From NCBI GenBank assembly GCA_030693065.1, contig JAUYBL010000007.1, positions 80,710-144,709 on the forward strand: a stretch of 64,000 nucleotides of DNA, in the 5' to 3' direction. Positions 55,493-62,760 of the stretch are shown here, one piece after another. Numbering within the stretch: the stretch's first letter is position 1; each line of letters opens with the position of its first letter. The notes under the pieces were generated by a model that saw nothing but the letters and a program-made list of their open reading frames with translations, was not told the DNA's origin and ran no database searches. Source of the DNA: Methylococcaceae bacterium (lineage in GTDB: Bacteria; Pseudomonadota; Gammaproteobacteria; Methylococcales; Methylomonadaceae). The position numbers and the translations under genes are program-made.

Positions 55493-57388
55493 TTACTGCC
55501 ACTCCCCCACCGGCGCAGCAAAGGCATCGGCAACCAGTTCTTGCACGTTGTCACCGGTTAAGGTTGGTAAAAAGGCCGTTAAGTCGTCGACTTCTTCCTC
55601 CGTCAATTGCAAGGGCTTGATAAGCGGATCAAGGTTTTCGTTAGCTACGCCGCCGTGATTGTAAAATTCAACCACCTCGCGCAAAGTCGTCAAGCTGCCG
55701 TTGTGCATGTAGGGCGCAGTCAGGCTGATATTGCGCAATGTCGGTGTTTTGTATTTCCAGCGATCTTGCGGGTCTTGGGTGATTTCATATCGACCCAAAT
55801 CATTAGACTTGGCCGCCGATACCTTGGCAATCAAACTGCTGGCGACATTAAGATAAACACCAGGGGCAACTTGTAGCTGTTGCGTGTCGCTGGCTTTGCT
55901 CATCGCGTCGCGATAGCCGATGCCGGTATTGTGATTGCCATGATCAGTAAACAGCGCATGGTTTTTGGCGATAATGTGGCACCCGGCACAGTTGGCTTTG
56001 CCGGTAAACAGCTTAAAGCCGCGTTGTGCCTGCTCATCGATAGCGCTTTTGTCGTGCCCGAAGTACCAGCGATCAAACGCCGAATTGGCGGAGTTCAAAC
56101 TGCGCTCGTAGCTGGCAATCGCCATACCGATGGTTTCCATGCTCGGCCCTTTGCCGAAGACGCGGACAAATTGGCGGTTGTAATCGGCAATCCCTTTTAT
56201 TTTTTCGATAACAACGCCGATGGACGGATTACCCATTTCGTTATGTGCCAGCAATGGCCCCCAGACTTGTTGCTCCAGACTGTTTTCCCGACTGTCGTGA
56301 AACAACGTTTTAGCGTAAGCAATGTTGTAAAGCGTCGGGCTGTTGCGCCTTACAGTGCGGCCTTCAATGCCTACCGCGGTAGCCATTTCGTTGTTGGTAA
56401 AGCCTTGTTCCGGGATGTGGCACATCGCACAAGAAAAAGTGTTGTTAAGCGACAGCCTGCGATCGTAAAACAGCTGCCTGCCTAAGCTGATTTTGGCTTT
56501 ACTGCTGGGATTGTCGACCGGCACGGGCACTGCACCCAAACCTAAAGGTGGCTTGCGGTACGTCTTAGTCAGATCGGTTGCATTGCCTTTACGCTCGGCT
56601 AAGGCAATCGAATGGGTTTGGTAATTGTCTTGTTCGTAGCCTGATTTGTTATCGCCAGCGGAATATAAGGCCGCGGTCGGCTCGCGTTGAGGACTTGCTG
56701 TGTCAGCAGGGCTTTTCAATAAGGTTTTAACATCGTTAATCAGCGTGTCCGGGTGCAAAAAATCGACGCTGTAGATATTGCGAATCTGTTTGTTACGGTC
56801 GATCAAATAAACCCGCAACTGGTGTGAAAACGTGCCGGTAAAATGGCCTTCGGCATCAAAAACCTTCTGCACATTTTGTTTGTAATTAGCCAGCAGCGGC
56901 TGCAAGTCTTGTTCGGATTTTGTGGTAAGAAATTGCCAGTCGACGCCATCGCTTTGAAAGCTTTGAGCGTATTGCTGCATGACTTCCGGCGTATCGTGTT
57001 CGGGGTTAAAGCTGATCGTCAACAAGCGCAGCTTGCCGACTAATTCGGGCTCTTTTGTTAGCCGGTTTTTTATTTTATGTAAAACCGCCGTCGCCAACGG
57101 GCAACCGTTGACATCGCTGCAGCTGGAGTAAATAAAACTGAGCAACACCACTTTATCGCCCAGCAAACTGTGCAACGAAATGGCGTTATTTTGCGTGTCC
57201 AGCAACTTGCCGTCGGCGGCATAACCTAATGCCGGAAGCTGATAAGTGCCGGGTTCCGGCGCGGTAAATTCAAGCGCGCCATAGCCGGGAGCGAGTGTTT
57301 GCGGCTGATTTTGCGACGAGACATCCGCTTGGCTTAATGGGCTGGCACAAACAACAAGCAGTGTAAGAAGTAGGCTTGGCAAATTCAT
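55493..57388 (-). CDS. SCO-domain / di-heme cytochrome c peroxidase fusion
   Basis: 631 residues from the ATG at 57388 (MNLPSLLLTLLVV), which gives a signal peptide. The N-terminal SCO/thioredoxin-like domain has Cys90 and Cys96 (SSCSDVNGCPLA), so CX5C rather than the usual CX3C, and His189 (TFSHQLRVYLI). The C-terminal domain has heme motifs CAMCH (320-324) and CAGCH (467-471), as in MauG/CcpA-type peroxidases. Exported, so periplasmic. The SCO part may handle copper or redox; the peroxidase removes H2O2 or modifies a partner. A single protein combining both is uncommon. Confidence 0.88.
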   Translation of the reverse strand: MNLPSLLLTLLVVCASPLSQADVSSQNQPQTLAPGYGALEFTAPEPGTYQLPALGYAADGKLLDTQNNAISLHSLLGDKVVLLSFIYSSCSDVNGCPLATAVLHKIKNRLTKEPELVGKLRLLTISFNPEHDTPEVMQQYAQSFQSDGVDWQFLTTKSEQDLQPLLANYKQNVQKVFDAEGHFTGTFSHQLRVYLIDRNKQIRNIYSVDFLHPDTLINDVKTLLKSPADTASPQREPTAALYSAGDNKSGYEQDNYQTHSIALAERKGNATDLTKTYRKPPLGLGAVPVPVDNPSSKAKISLGRQLFYDRRLSLNNTFSCAMCHIPEQGFTNNEMATAVGIEGRTVRRNSPTLYNIAYAKTLFHDSRENSLEQQVWGPLLAHNEMGNPSIGVVIEKIKGIADYNRQFVRVFGKGPSMETIGMAIASYERSLNSANSAFDRWYFGHDKSAIDEQAQRGFKLFTGKANCAGCHIIAKNHALFTDHGNHNTGIGYRDAMSKASDTQQLQVAPGVYLNVASSLIAKVSAAKSNDLGRYEITQDPQDRWKYKTPTLRNISLTAPYMHNGSLTTLREVVEFYNHGGVANENLDPLIKPLQLTEEEVDDLTAFLPTLTGDNVQELVADAFAAPVGEWQ

Positions 57389-57982
57389 TTTTTTCACAGC
57401 GTCTCCATATTGATCGCTTTCTATTATGCCCCAATAGGAGACTAAGAAAGCGCTGAATAAATTGATTCCGCTCATGGTTCGACAAGCTCACCACGAACGA
57501 AATCAATAAACCCGTAACGTGCGCTAATGTAGGATGTGGTGAGGTACGAACCACATCGTTCGTGTTTCGCGATTGATGCGGTTCACTGTGTTCACCGCAT
57601 CCTACGTGCTCCTAAATCTTTCGGGTGGGTCTTGTCATGGAAGTAAATATCACGTCTAATCCAGCACACATAAATTGCTCGGTGCAAATAGCCTATTGCT
57701 TCACACGCAACTTATCACGCACTTGATCAAGTAACTTGGAGATTGAGCCATGTCATTTTTACCTGAAAATTTAGGGTGTGCTGTATTTTTACACTCAATA
57801 AAAACAATGAGCTACAGTTCCTTTTCAAGAACATACACCTCAAAGGTGCTTTTCACGGCATTTTTTATGGGTGTCTACTTTAACTCATGACTGACCGTGA
57901 TTTTGCAGATGATGAAGTGAAGGGGCTGTCCAGATACATACCAACCACATCAAAGGGGTCAGGTCTTGCAATCACGCACCCG
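57389..57982. other. Gene-poor region before the plus-strand cassette array
   Basis: About 594 bases. It contains a TTCGACAAGCTCACCACGAA repeat (57479-57498) and a palindromic repeat pair, 57529-57560 and 57574-57605 (GTAGGATGTGG ... CGCATCCTAC). Next comes a possible 46-codon frame, and then the start of the 121-base direct repeat that carries the first attC. Confidence 0.6.
57750..57890 (+). CDS. Possible small protein, 46 codons
   Basis: Begins ATG at 57750, 8 bases after GGAG. The product MSFLPENLGCAVFLHSIKTM continues SYSSFSRTYTSK and then a hydrophobic end. No known relative is recalled. It could be a cassette remnant or chance; it is listed only because of the ribosome site. Confidence 0.25.
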   Translation: MSFLPENLGCAVFLHSIKTMSYSSFSRTYTSKVLFTAFFMGVYFNS

Positions 57983-58068
57983 GCCTAACATGGCGCTCAA
58001 CCGGAGCGCGGTTATAATGCGGCTTTGTTTTTCAGCTTTCCGGGCCGCGCACGGTTAGCTTTACGTTA
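57948..58068 (+). repeat. 121-base direct repeat, copy 1
   Basis: Identical except for one base (58063 A versus 59323 G) to 59208-59328, 1260 bases downstream. It starts CATCAAAGGGGTCAGGTC and includes an attC site. Homologous recombination between the copies would remove the two intervening cassettes. Confidence 0.9.
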
Positions 58069-58071
58069 TGA
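57983..58071 (+). other. Integron attC site 1 of the plus-strand array
   Basis: R'' GCCTAAC (57983-57989), inner segment ATGGCGCTCAACCGGAGCGC, L' CACGGTTAGCTTTAC and R' GTTATGA (58065-58071). The right core is imperfect at the last bases. The next gene's ATG overlaps R', a tight junction. Confidence 0.85.
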
Positions 58072-58591
58072 GTCTTAGGTTGCGCTTTCCGTTGATTTTC
58101 TTTCTTGTCGTTATTTTGCTTGGCGTAAACACAGTATGCGAGTGGCCATTTGCAATTCGCTTCATGTATGCACCGCTAAATTATTGGGCTGCTGTTTTGT
58201 TGGCATTGTCTATACCCATCTCAATTTTTTCCTAGGTCAATCATTTACTCTTCGAATTTGGCGGGTGCTCATGATCACGACTGGAATCATTCTACTGATT
58301 CCAATACTTTTGTTTTCAATGGCTAGGTCGTCTGTCGATTTTAAGCTACAGGATTCTTTGACTATCGGAGCAACAACGTATCGCGTGTACTTACATGACA
58401 GTGGAAGCTTTCTTAGTCCGCCTTTCACTGTTGTGCGTAAGGAATTGGACACCATCTTTGGTGTGAAGTTTGTTCGGACTATCTGGAGCGACCACCGCTA
58501 TGGACAGGCTCTTCTTCGACCTATCAATAGCTCAACGATTGAGGTTGAAATCGACGGTGATTTTTTTCGGGCAAAACTGGATATAAGTTGA
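58068..58591 (+). pseudogene. Cassette membrane protein, apparently frameshifted
   Basis: The frame from ATG 58068 (MSLRLRFPLIFFLVVILLGV) stops at 58235; a second frame continues to 58591 (FFLGQSFTLRIWRVLMITTGIILLI...). They join at a run of six T (58225-58230): one additional T would fuse them into a protein of about 174 residues with three or four membrane helices and a soluble C-terminus (DLKLQDS-type, LDTIFGVKFVR). Either broken or an assembly error. The 58136 start belongs to neither and is a shadow. No family recognised. Confidence 0.6.
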
Positions 58592-58595
58592 CGAT

Positions 58596-58685
58596 ACATA
58601 ACATGGCGCTCAACCGGAGCGCGGTTATAATGCGGTTTTGTTTATTCAGCTTTCCGTGCCGCGCCCGGTTAGCTCTACGTTAGGC
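58596..58685 (+). other. Integron attC site 2 of the plus-strand array
   Basis: R'' ACATAAC (58596-58602), inner ATGGCGCTCAACCGGAGCGC, then GCGCCCGGTTAGCTCTAC and R' GTTAGGC (58679-58685). Length 90 bases. Same family as the other two in this array and the one at 33023. Confidence 0.88.
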
Positions 58686-58806
58686 TTTTTAAATTCAGCG
58701 CCGCAGCCTAGGTACGCACTACCTTTTAACCATTACCGTAAAATAAAAGTACGCGCACAAATCGGTTGGATGCTGAATTCGTTGCCCGTCAAATAATGAG
58801 AGAAAT

Positions 58807-59205
58807 ATGAGTAACAATGATTCTTGGACACCTGAAGAAATTGCGAGAGCCAATGAACGACAAAGCGAAATCAATTTAGCGAAAGAACAAAACAATCTTC
58901 AAATTGAAAAAGATAAATCCGAAGGCGGTGGCATTAAGGCATTCCTCATTGTTTTTGCCATAATACTGGCGGTGCTTTTAAACGTTGGAAGCAAGGCTAG
59001 GGTGGCAGGTTTTCAAAACACGTTGTACGGCATTATGGTTTTTCAAGCGTTTATGGGTAGTTTAGCCATTCGTACTTTTGCAGGAATTTCCAAGAAATCT
59101 ATATTCAATTCATTAGGAAGGGTGCTATTAATCGCGATATTTTGCGTTATCCTTTTTGGATTAAACTTCTGCTCTTGGACATTAACAGGTCATGTACGTT
59201 TTTAA
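58807..59205 (+). CDS. Cassette-borne small membrane protein
   Basis: 132 residues. A charged N-terminal helix (EIARANERQSEINLAKEQNN, probable coiled coil) is followed by three membrane helices (about 45-65, 72-92, 103-125). No family recognised. The frame starts 121 bases after attC 2 and ends 38 bases before attC 3, so it fills one cassette. A GAGAAAT ribosome site precedes it. Confidence 0.7.
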   Translation: MSNNDSWTPEEIARANERQSEINLAKEQNNLQIEKDKSEGGGIKAFLIVFAIILAVLLNVGSKARVAGFQNTLYGIMVFQAFMGSLAIRTFAGISKKSIFNSLGRVLLIAIFCVILFGLNFCSWTLTGHVRF

Positions 59206-59207
59206 TG

Positions 59208-59328
59208 CATCAAAGGGGTCAGGTCTTGCAATCACGCACCCGGCCTAACATGGCGCTCAACCGGAGCGCGGTTATAATGCGGCTTTGTTTTTCAGCTTTC
59301 CGGGCCGCGCACGGTTAGCTTTGCGTTA
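59208..59328 (+). repeat. 121-base direct repeat, copy 2
   Basis: Second copy of the repeat described at 57948-58068, one mismatch. It carries attC 3. Confidence 0.9.
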
Positions 59329-59331
59329 GGT
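59243..59331 (+). other. Integron attC site 3 of the plus-strand array
   Basis: R'' GCCTAAC (59243-59249), same inner segment, then CACGGTTAGCTTTGC and R' GTTAGGT (59325-59331). The right core matches GTTRRRY exactly. Confidence 0.88.
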
Positions 59332-59350
59332 ACACAGTGAGGTATTGCCA

Positions 59351-59608
59351 ATGCTGAAATCCGTATTCATGTTCGCCACAGGCGTATTCTGCGTCTGGTA
59401 CGTCCCCGCTGGAAAAGCCGCTGTTTTTGGTGAAGCCGGGTTTATTGTTTCGCTTCTTGCGGGGCGTGTCGTTGCCATCCCAGTTAGCTTGTTTGCTGTC
59501 ATTGGTGCTCTTATATCAGCATTTCTCATGCGGCCCACTTCCTCTGTCACCATCTGGCAGTCAGCGCGCGTAGGTTGGGGTGAGGTAACGAACCCCAACA
59601 AATCGTGA
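59351..59608 (+). CDS. Cassette membrane peptide with a repeat-derived C-terminus
   Basis: 85 residues from the ATG at 59351 (a TTG at 59345 is possible). Two hydrophobic segments (about 5-25 and 30-55). The last dozen codons (WGEVTNPNKS) lie inside a palindromic repeat GTTGGGGT/ACCCCAAC (59574-59599), so the original end may have been replaced. No family recognised. Confidence 0.45.
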   Translation: MLKSVFMFATGVFCVWYVPAGKAAVFGEAGFIVSLLAGRVVAIPVSLFAVIGALISAFLMRPTSSVTIWQSARVGWGEVTNPNKS

Positions 59609-59721
59609 CGAAAAGCATTGGGGCTTACACGGTGCAGATCGGATCTGCACCGTATGAAAAAATCATAACACTCAATAGGGAGTTGTAATTTCAACATAGT
59701 CAATTTTTGTGAGTACGCCTT

Positions 59722-59923
59722 ATGATGAGTGTAGAAACAATAGAAGAGCAAATCGCGGAATTAGATAATGCTTCATTTTCCAAGCTGCGTGATTGGTTTG
59801 TTGAATTCGATAAATCTCGGTGGGACAAGCAAATTGAAGCTGATTCAAATGCCGGAAAGCTCGATTTTCTTATTAGCCCCTGCGTTAGTTGAGCATCAAG
59901 CCGGAAAAACGAGAGAACTTTGA
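59722..59923 (+). pseudogene. Frameshifted antitoxin remnant
   Basis: Reads MMSVETIEEQIAELDNASFS then LRDWFVEFDKSRWDKQIEAD and KLDFLI, the pattern of small antitoxins of RelE/HigB-type systems. The frame stops at 59892. Dropping one base near 59875 (ATT-A-GCC) restores APALVEHQAGKTREL and a stop at 59921-59923. So the coding sequence carries a one-base insertion. Confidence 0.65.
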
Positions 59924-60124
59924 AACATAAAGCGGCTTGCAGACAAGAACTTCAAACTGCTCAAAACAGCCCCTTCCCATCCGTCTTTACAGTTCAAGAA
60001 AGTCGACAAAGTCTGGTCTGGTCGTGTTGGCTCACATTACCGAGATCTTGCCGCACCCATTGAAAGCGGTTTTCTTTGGGTTTGGACTAGCACTCATGCC
60101 GAATATGACAAGTTGCTTGCCTAA
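59924..60124 (+). pseudogene. 5'-truncated RelE/HigB-like toxin
   Basis: Frame from 59924 reads RLADKNFKLLK, PSLQFKKVDKVWSGRVGSH, YRDLAAPIESGFLWVWTSTH and ends EYDKLLA at the stop 60122-60124. This is the C-terminal two-thirds of a type II toxin of the ParE/RelE fold. It follows the antitoxin stop directly, without an ATG, so about 20 N-terminal residues are missing. The stop overlaps a GCCTAAC attC-like core. Confidence 0.7.
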
Positions 60125-60279
60125 CGCGGGCTAGCAAACCGGTCATAAATGGTGAATGAATCTATTTGTTACGCGGTTATTTCCAATCTGTATTAGCCTA
60201 TTGCAAAAATGAGCACGAGTAGATTTGGCTGATTATGGGAAAATAAATCAATTGTCTACTGAGTTAAAAGGTTGCTCTC

Positions 60280-60537
60280 ATGCCGGTCATAAGTCGATTT
60301 CTTGGAATAATCATTGCCATGTATTGGGATGACCATGCTCCACCCCATTTTCATGCAAAATACTCAGAATATGAGATTACGGTAAATATCCTTACAGGTG
60401 TTGTAGAAGGAAAATTCCCAAAGCGAGCGTTACGACATGTTCTTGAATGGTATGAGTTACACCGAGAAGAATTAATTGCAAACTGGGAGCTTTGTCAAAA
60501 CGATCAGCCCCCAAAAACCATAGAGCCGTTGGAGTGA
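60280..60537 (+). CDS. DUF4160 protein
   Basis: 85 residues: MPVISRFLGIIIAMYWDDHA then PPHFHAKY, the DUF4160 signature with conserved PPHFHA. Paired with a DUF2442 gene 6 bases downstream. Such pairs are common in mobile or plastic regions and have been proposed as toxin-antitoxin-like, without proof. Likely a single mRNA. Confidence 0.88.
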   Translation: MPVISRFLGIIIAMYWDDHAPPHFHAKYSEYEITVNILTGVVEGKFPKRALRHVLEWYELHREELIANWELCQNDQPPKTIEPLE

Positions 60538-60542
60538 TTATT

Positions 60543-60830
60543 ATGTTTCTTCATATTACTAATGCTAGATACCTGGAAGACTATAAAGTTGAAGTCTCTT
60601 TTAATAATGGTCGAAAAGGGATAGCAGACTTGACAGACGCTTTAAAAGGGGCAATGTTTGAACCATTGAAAAATAAGACACTATTTTCACGTCTGGTCGT
60701 TGATAAAGAACTAGATACCATTGTTTGGTCAAATGGTGCTGATTTGGCGCCAGAGTACATTTATTTTCAAGCATTTAAAAACGAACCAGAATTACAGCAT
60801 CAATTTAAGCAATGGGGTTATATAGCCTAA
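60543..60830 (+). CDS. DUF2442 protein
   Basis: 95 residues from the ATG at 60543 (MFLHITNARYLEDYKVEVSF); the frame is open upstream but begins inside the DUF4160 gene. The DUF2442 pattern includes LEDYKVEVSFNNGRKGIADL and a C-terminal LAPEYIYFQAF. Partner of DUF4160. Its stop overlaps a GCCTAAC core site. Confidence 0.88.
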   Translation: MFLHITNARYLEDYKVEVSFNNGRKGIADLTDALKGAMFEPLKNKTLFSRLVVDKELDTIVWSNGADLAPEYIYFQAFKNEPELQHQFKQWGYIA

Positions 60831-60899
60831 CAATTCGAAATGGCTATTGACTTCCACTATGTACGAAATAAGGCGTTGTTTTCCCTATTTCGCTAAGCA
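60825..60899 (+). other. Possible degenerate attC closing the array
   Basis: R'' GCCTAAC (60825-60831) with TTCGAAATGG and, about 45 bases later, CCCTATTTCGCTAAGC, which can pair. The right core GCTAAGC departs from GTTRRRY, so the site may be dead. Confidence 0.3.
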
Positions 60900-61046
60900 C
60901 CATGCATGCAGGCCCCCTCTTTTTTCAAGCTTATCAGTGTAATCGTGCTGGATATGCTGCTTCCCATCTGTCCTTCGAATGGATTAAGGAGAATGCTTGT
61001 TAGGGCAAATCACGAAAGGAAGCAACACAACACCGAATGCCTAAAA

Positions 61047-62429
61047 TTATTTTTTCAAATCCAATTGCGTAACCAAAGCATCCAATGTCGTTGGCTGGTT
61101 AGCGCTATACAGAGAATAAGCGCCAAACACCATTTGATGTGCCCGGCCCAGTTTTTCCTTGTTGAAATCAATCGCAAACTGTTGCTGCAATTGCTTGCCG
61201 TCCCAGTTGTAGGCTTTTATAAACTGTTCGTTATCAGCGCCTTTTTTATCCCAGTTGGCCAGCAGGGATGAGGTGTAATAAAGCCGTTTGCCATCCCAGC
61301 TGGAAGACACCATGTTGACTTGGGAACCGATTTTTTGCTCAAACACTTGCTTAGGTTTGAAAGGGTCGGTGATGTCGAATGCCCGGGTTTTACCATCCAT
61401 AAAGGTATTGACCCACAGCGTGCCGTCGTCGCTGGAAATAGAAATGTCCACCGGCAATGGGATGCTGGCAGGGTCGCCAATATCCGCCACTTCTTTAGAC
61501 TGCCAAGTACCGTCTTTATCTTCGTAAATCAGCCAGATTTTGGAAGTTAACGCGGTGCTGGTGAAACAGTAATTGTGGTTAGGTCCCCAGGCACAACGAA
61601 TTTCCAGCGGCGCGCCCGGCACATCGAAGACTTTTTTCGGTTGTTTGGTATGTAAATCCCACTGCACCACGGTGTTGCCGAAACGTTTCATGGCTTCCGG
61701 ATCTTGTAGCATTTTGCCGAAGTCCATCATGTAATTTGACCAACCGGTAAACGATGAAGTCAGCATCAGGTTGCGGCGGGGTAACACGCGCAAATCATAG
61801 CCGTAGCCGTCGGCATATTTACCGGTTTTGATGGCGCCTTGTAAGTTGTCATCGGTGGGCGTCCAATGCGTGGCGATGTATTCGCCGTCGTTGGTGTATT
61901 CAACGACAGCGGTACGGCCGCCATGGTCTTTGTTGTTGGACAAGCCGGTAATAATCATCCGCCCAGGCAAGGCATAAGTGGTATGCGGGCCTACAACGCC
62001 GCCGCTTTTGGCGACAAAATCGGTGATGGTTTTAACCAGTTTGGGCTTGGCCGGATCGGTATGCACGTCAAAAATAAACAGCTTGTTGGTGTCCAACGCA
62101 CCCGCCCATAAATATTTGCGATCATCGGTAAAGCCGGAGTGATGGGCTTCATTACGGCCGCCCACAGACACGCTGTTGATGACTTTGCCGTACTTGGGTG
62201 ACTTGGGATTAACATCGACGGTAACCATTTTGTCTTGTTCGTCGCCAAGCCCTTCCACTCCCAGAGTCCAGATATAAACAAAGTCCTCCTGACCGACAAT
62301 TTTGGCCATATACGGCGACATGCAGGTTTCATCGGCTTGTGCCGGGGCTATCGCAAGCCCTGCCAATGCCACCATGGATGCCGCCACGGCAGCACTGATA
62401 AGCTTAGTTTTGTTGAGTTTAGTCTTCAT
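61047..62429 (-). CDS. mtoX: Selenium-binding-protein-type methanethiol oxidase
   Basis: 460 residues with a signal peptide ending near AQA, so periplasmic. The body is the SBP56 seven-bladed propeller type; conserved stretches include YIWTLGVEGLGDEQDK, GGRNEAHHSGFTDDR, GGVVGPHTTYALPGR, and VVQWDLHTKQPKKVFDVPG. Bacterial MtoX is copper-dependent and oxidises methanethiol to formaldehyde, sulfide and H2O2. The metY gene lies upstream on the same strand, separated by a terminator, a plausible sulfur link. Confidence 0.85.
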   Translation of the reverse strand: MKTKLNKTKLISAAVAASMVALAGLAIAPAQADETCMSPYMAKIVGQEDFVYIWTLGVEGLGDEQDKMVTVDVNPKSPKYGKVINSVSVGGRNEAHHSGFTDDRKYLWAGALDTNKLFIFDVHTDPAKPKLVKTITDFVAKSGGVVGPHTTYALPGRMIITGLSNNKDHGGRTAVVEYTNDGEYIATHWTPTDDNLQGAIKTGKYADGYGYDLRVLPRRNLMLTSSFTGWSNYMMDFGKMLQDPEAMKRFGNTVVQWDLHTKQPKKVFDVPGAPLEIRCAWGPNHNYCFTSTALTSKIWLIYEDKDGTWQSKEVADIGDPASIPLPVDISISSDDGTLWVNTFMDGKTRAFDITDPFKPKQVFEQKIGSQVNMVSSSWDGKRLYYTSSLLANWDKKGADNEQFIKAYNWDGKQLQQQFAIDFNKEKLGRAHQMVFGAYSLYSANQPTTLDALVTQLDLKK

Positions 62430-62694
62430 ATTTCTTCCTCTGTAGTTATGTCTCTTTTACGCTGGGTGTTGCCCAAACTGCTCAGCAACACGTCATCCAG
62501 AGACTTATTGTTATTATCACTTGCCCTGCCAGTGCCGTTCCCTAACGCCGCAAAGCGTTACAACGCAAAACCGTCTTGCGTTTGCCATCACATCGCACAC
62601 TTGCTGTGTTTGATGCAGTCGTTATCGTACTGATAACGAAAAGTCGATTTATCATAACATCAAAATATGACCGGTCGTCTTTAAATAAGCTGCT

Positions 62695-62724
62695 AAAAAA
62701 CCCGAGCTGCCACTCGAGTTTTTT
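62695..62724 (-). terminator. Intrinsic terminator after metY
   Basis: AAAAAACCCGAG/CTCGAGTTTTTT, a 12-base-pair stem with one mismatch and a 6-base loop, immediately downstream of the metY stop, ending in T runs either way. Confidence 0.8.
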
Positions 62725-62760
62725 AAATGCTGCCTTTATTTGCTCGGTAAAGCTCCGCCC

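Noticed and set aside
58136-58235. ATG at 58136 as the start of the cassette protein
   Set aside because: The first 30 residues from this start are not hydrophobic in the pattern of the 58068 frame, which begins at the attC junction.
59937-60134. 65-codon frame in the toxin region
   Set aside because: Out-of-frame shadow; the other frame gives the toxin C-terminus.
60119-60174. Further attC after the toxin fragment
   Set aside because: A GCCTAAC core is present but the right side (GTTACGC) and the inner stem do not match, so it is not called.
57389-61046. Integron integrase gene
   Set aside because: No frame with tyrosine-recombinase motifs lies within or beside either cassette array.
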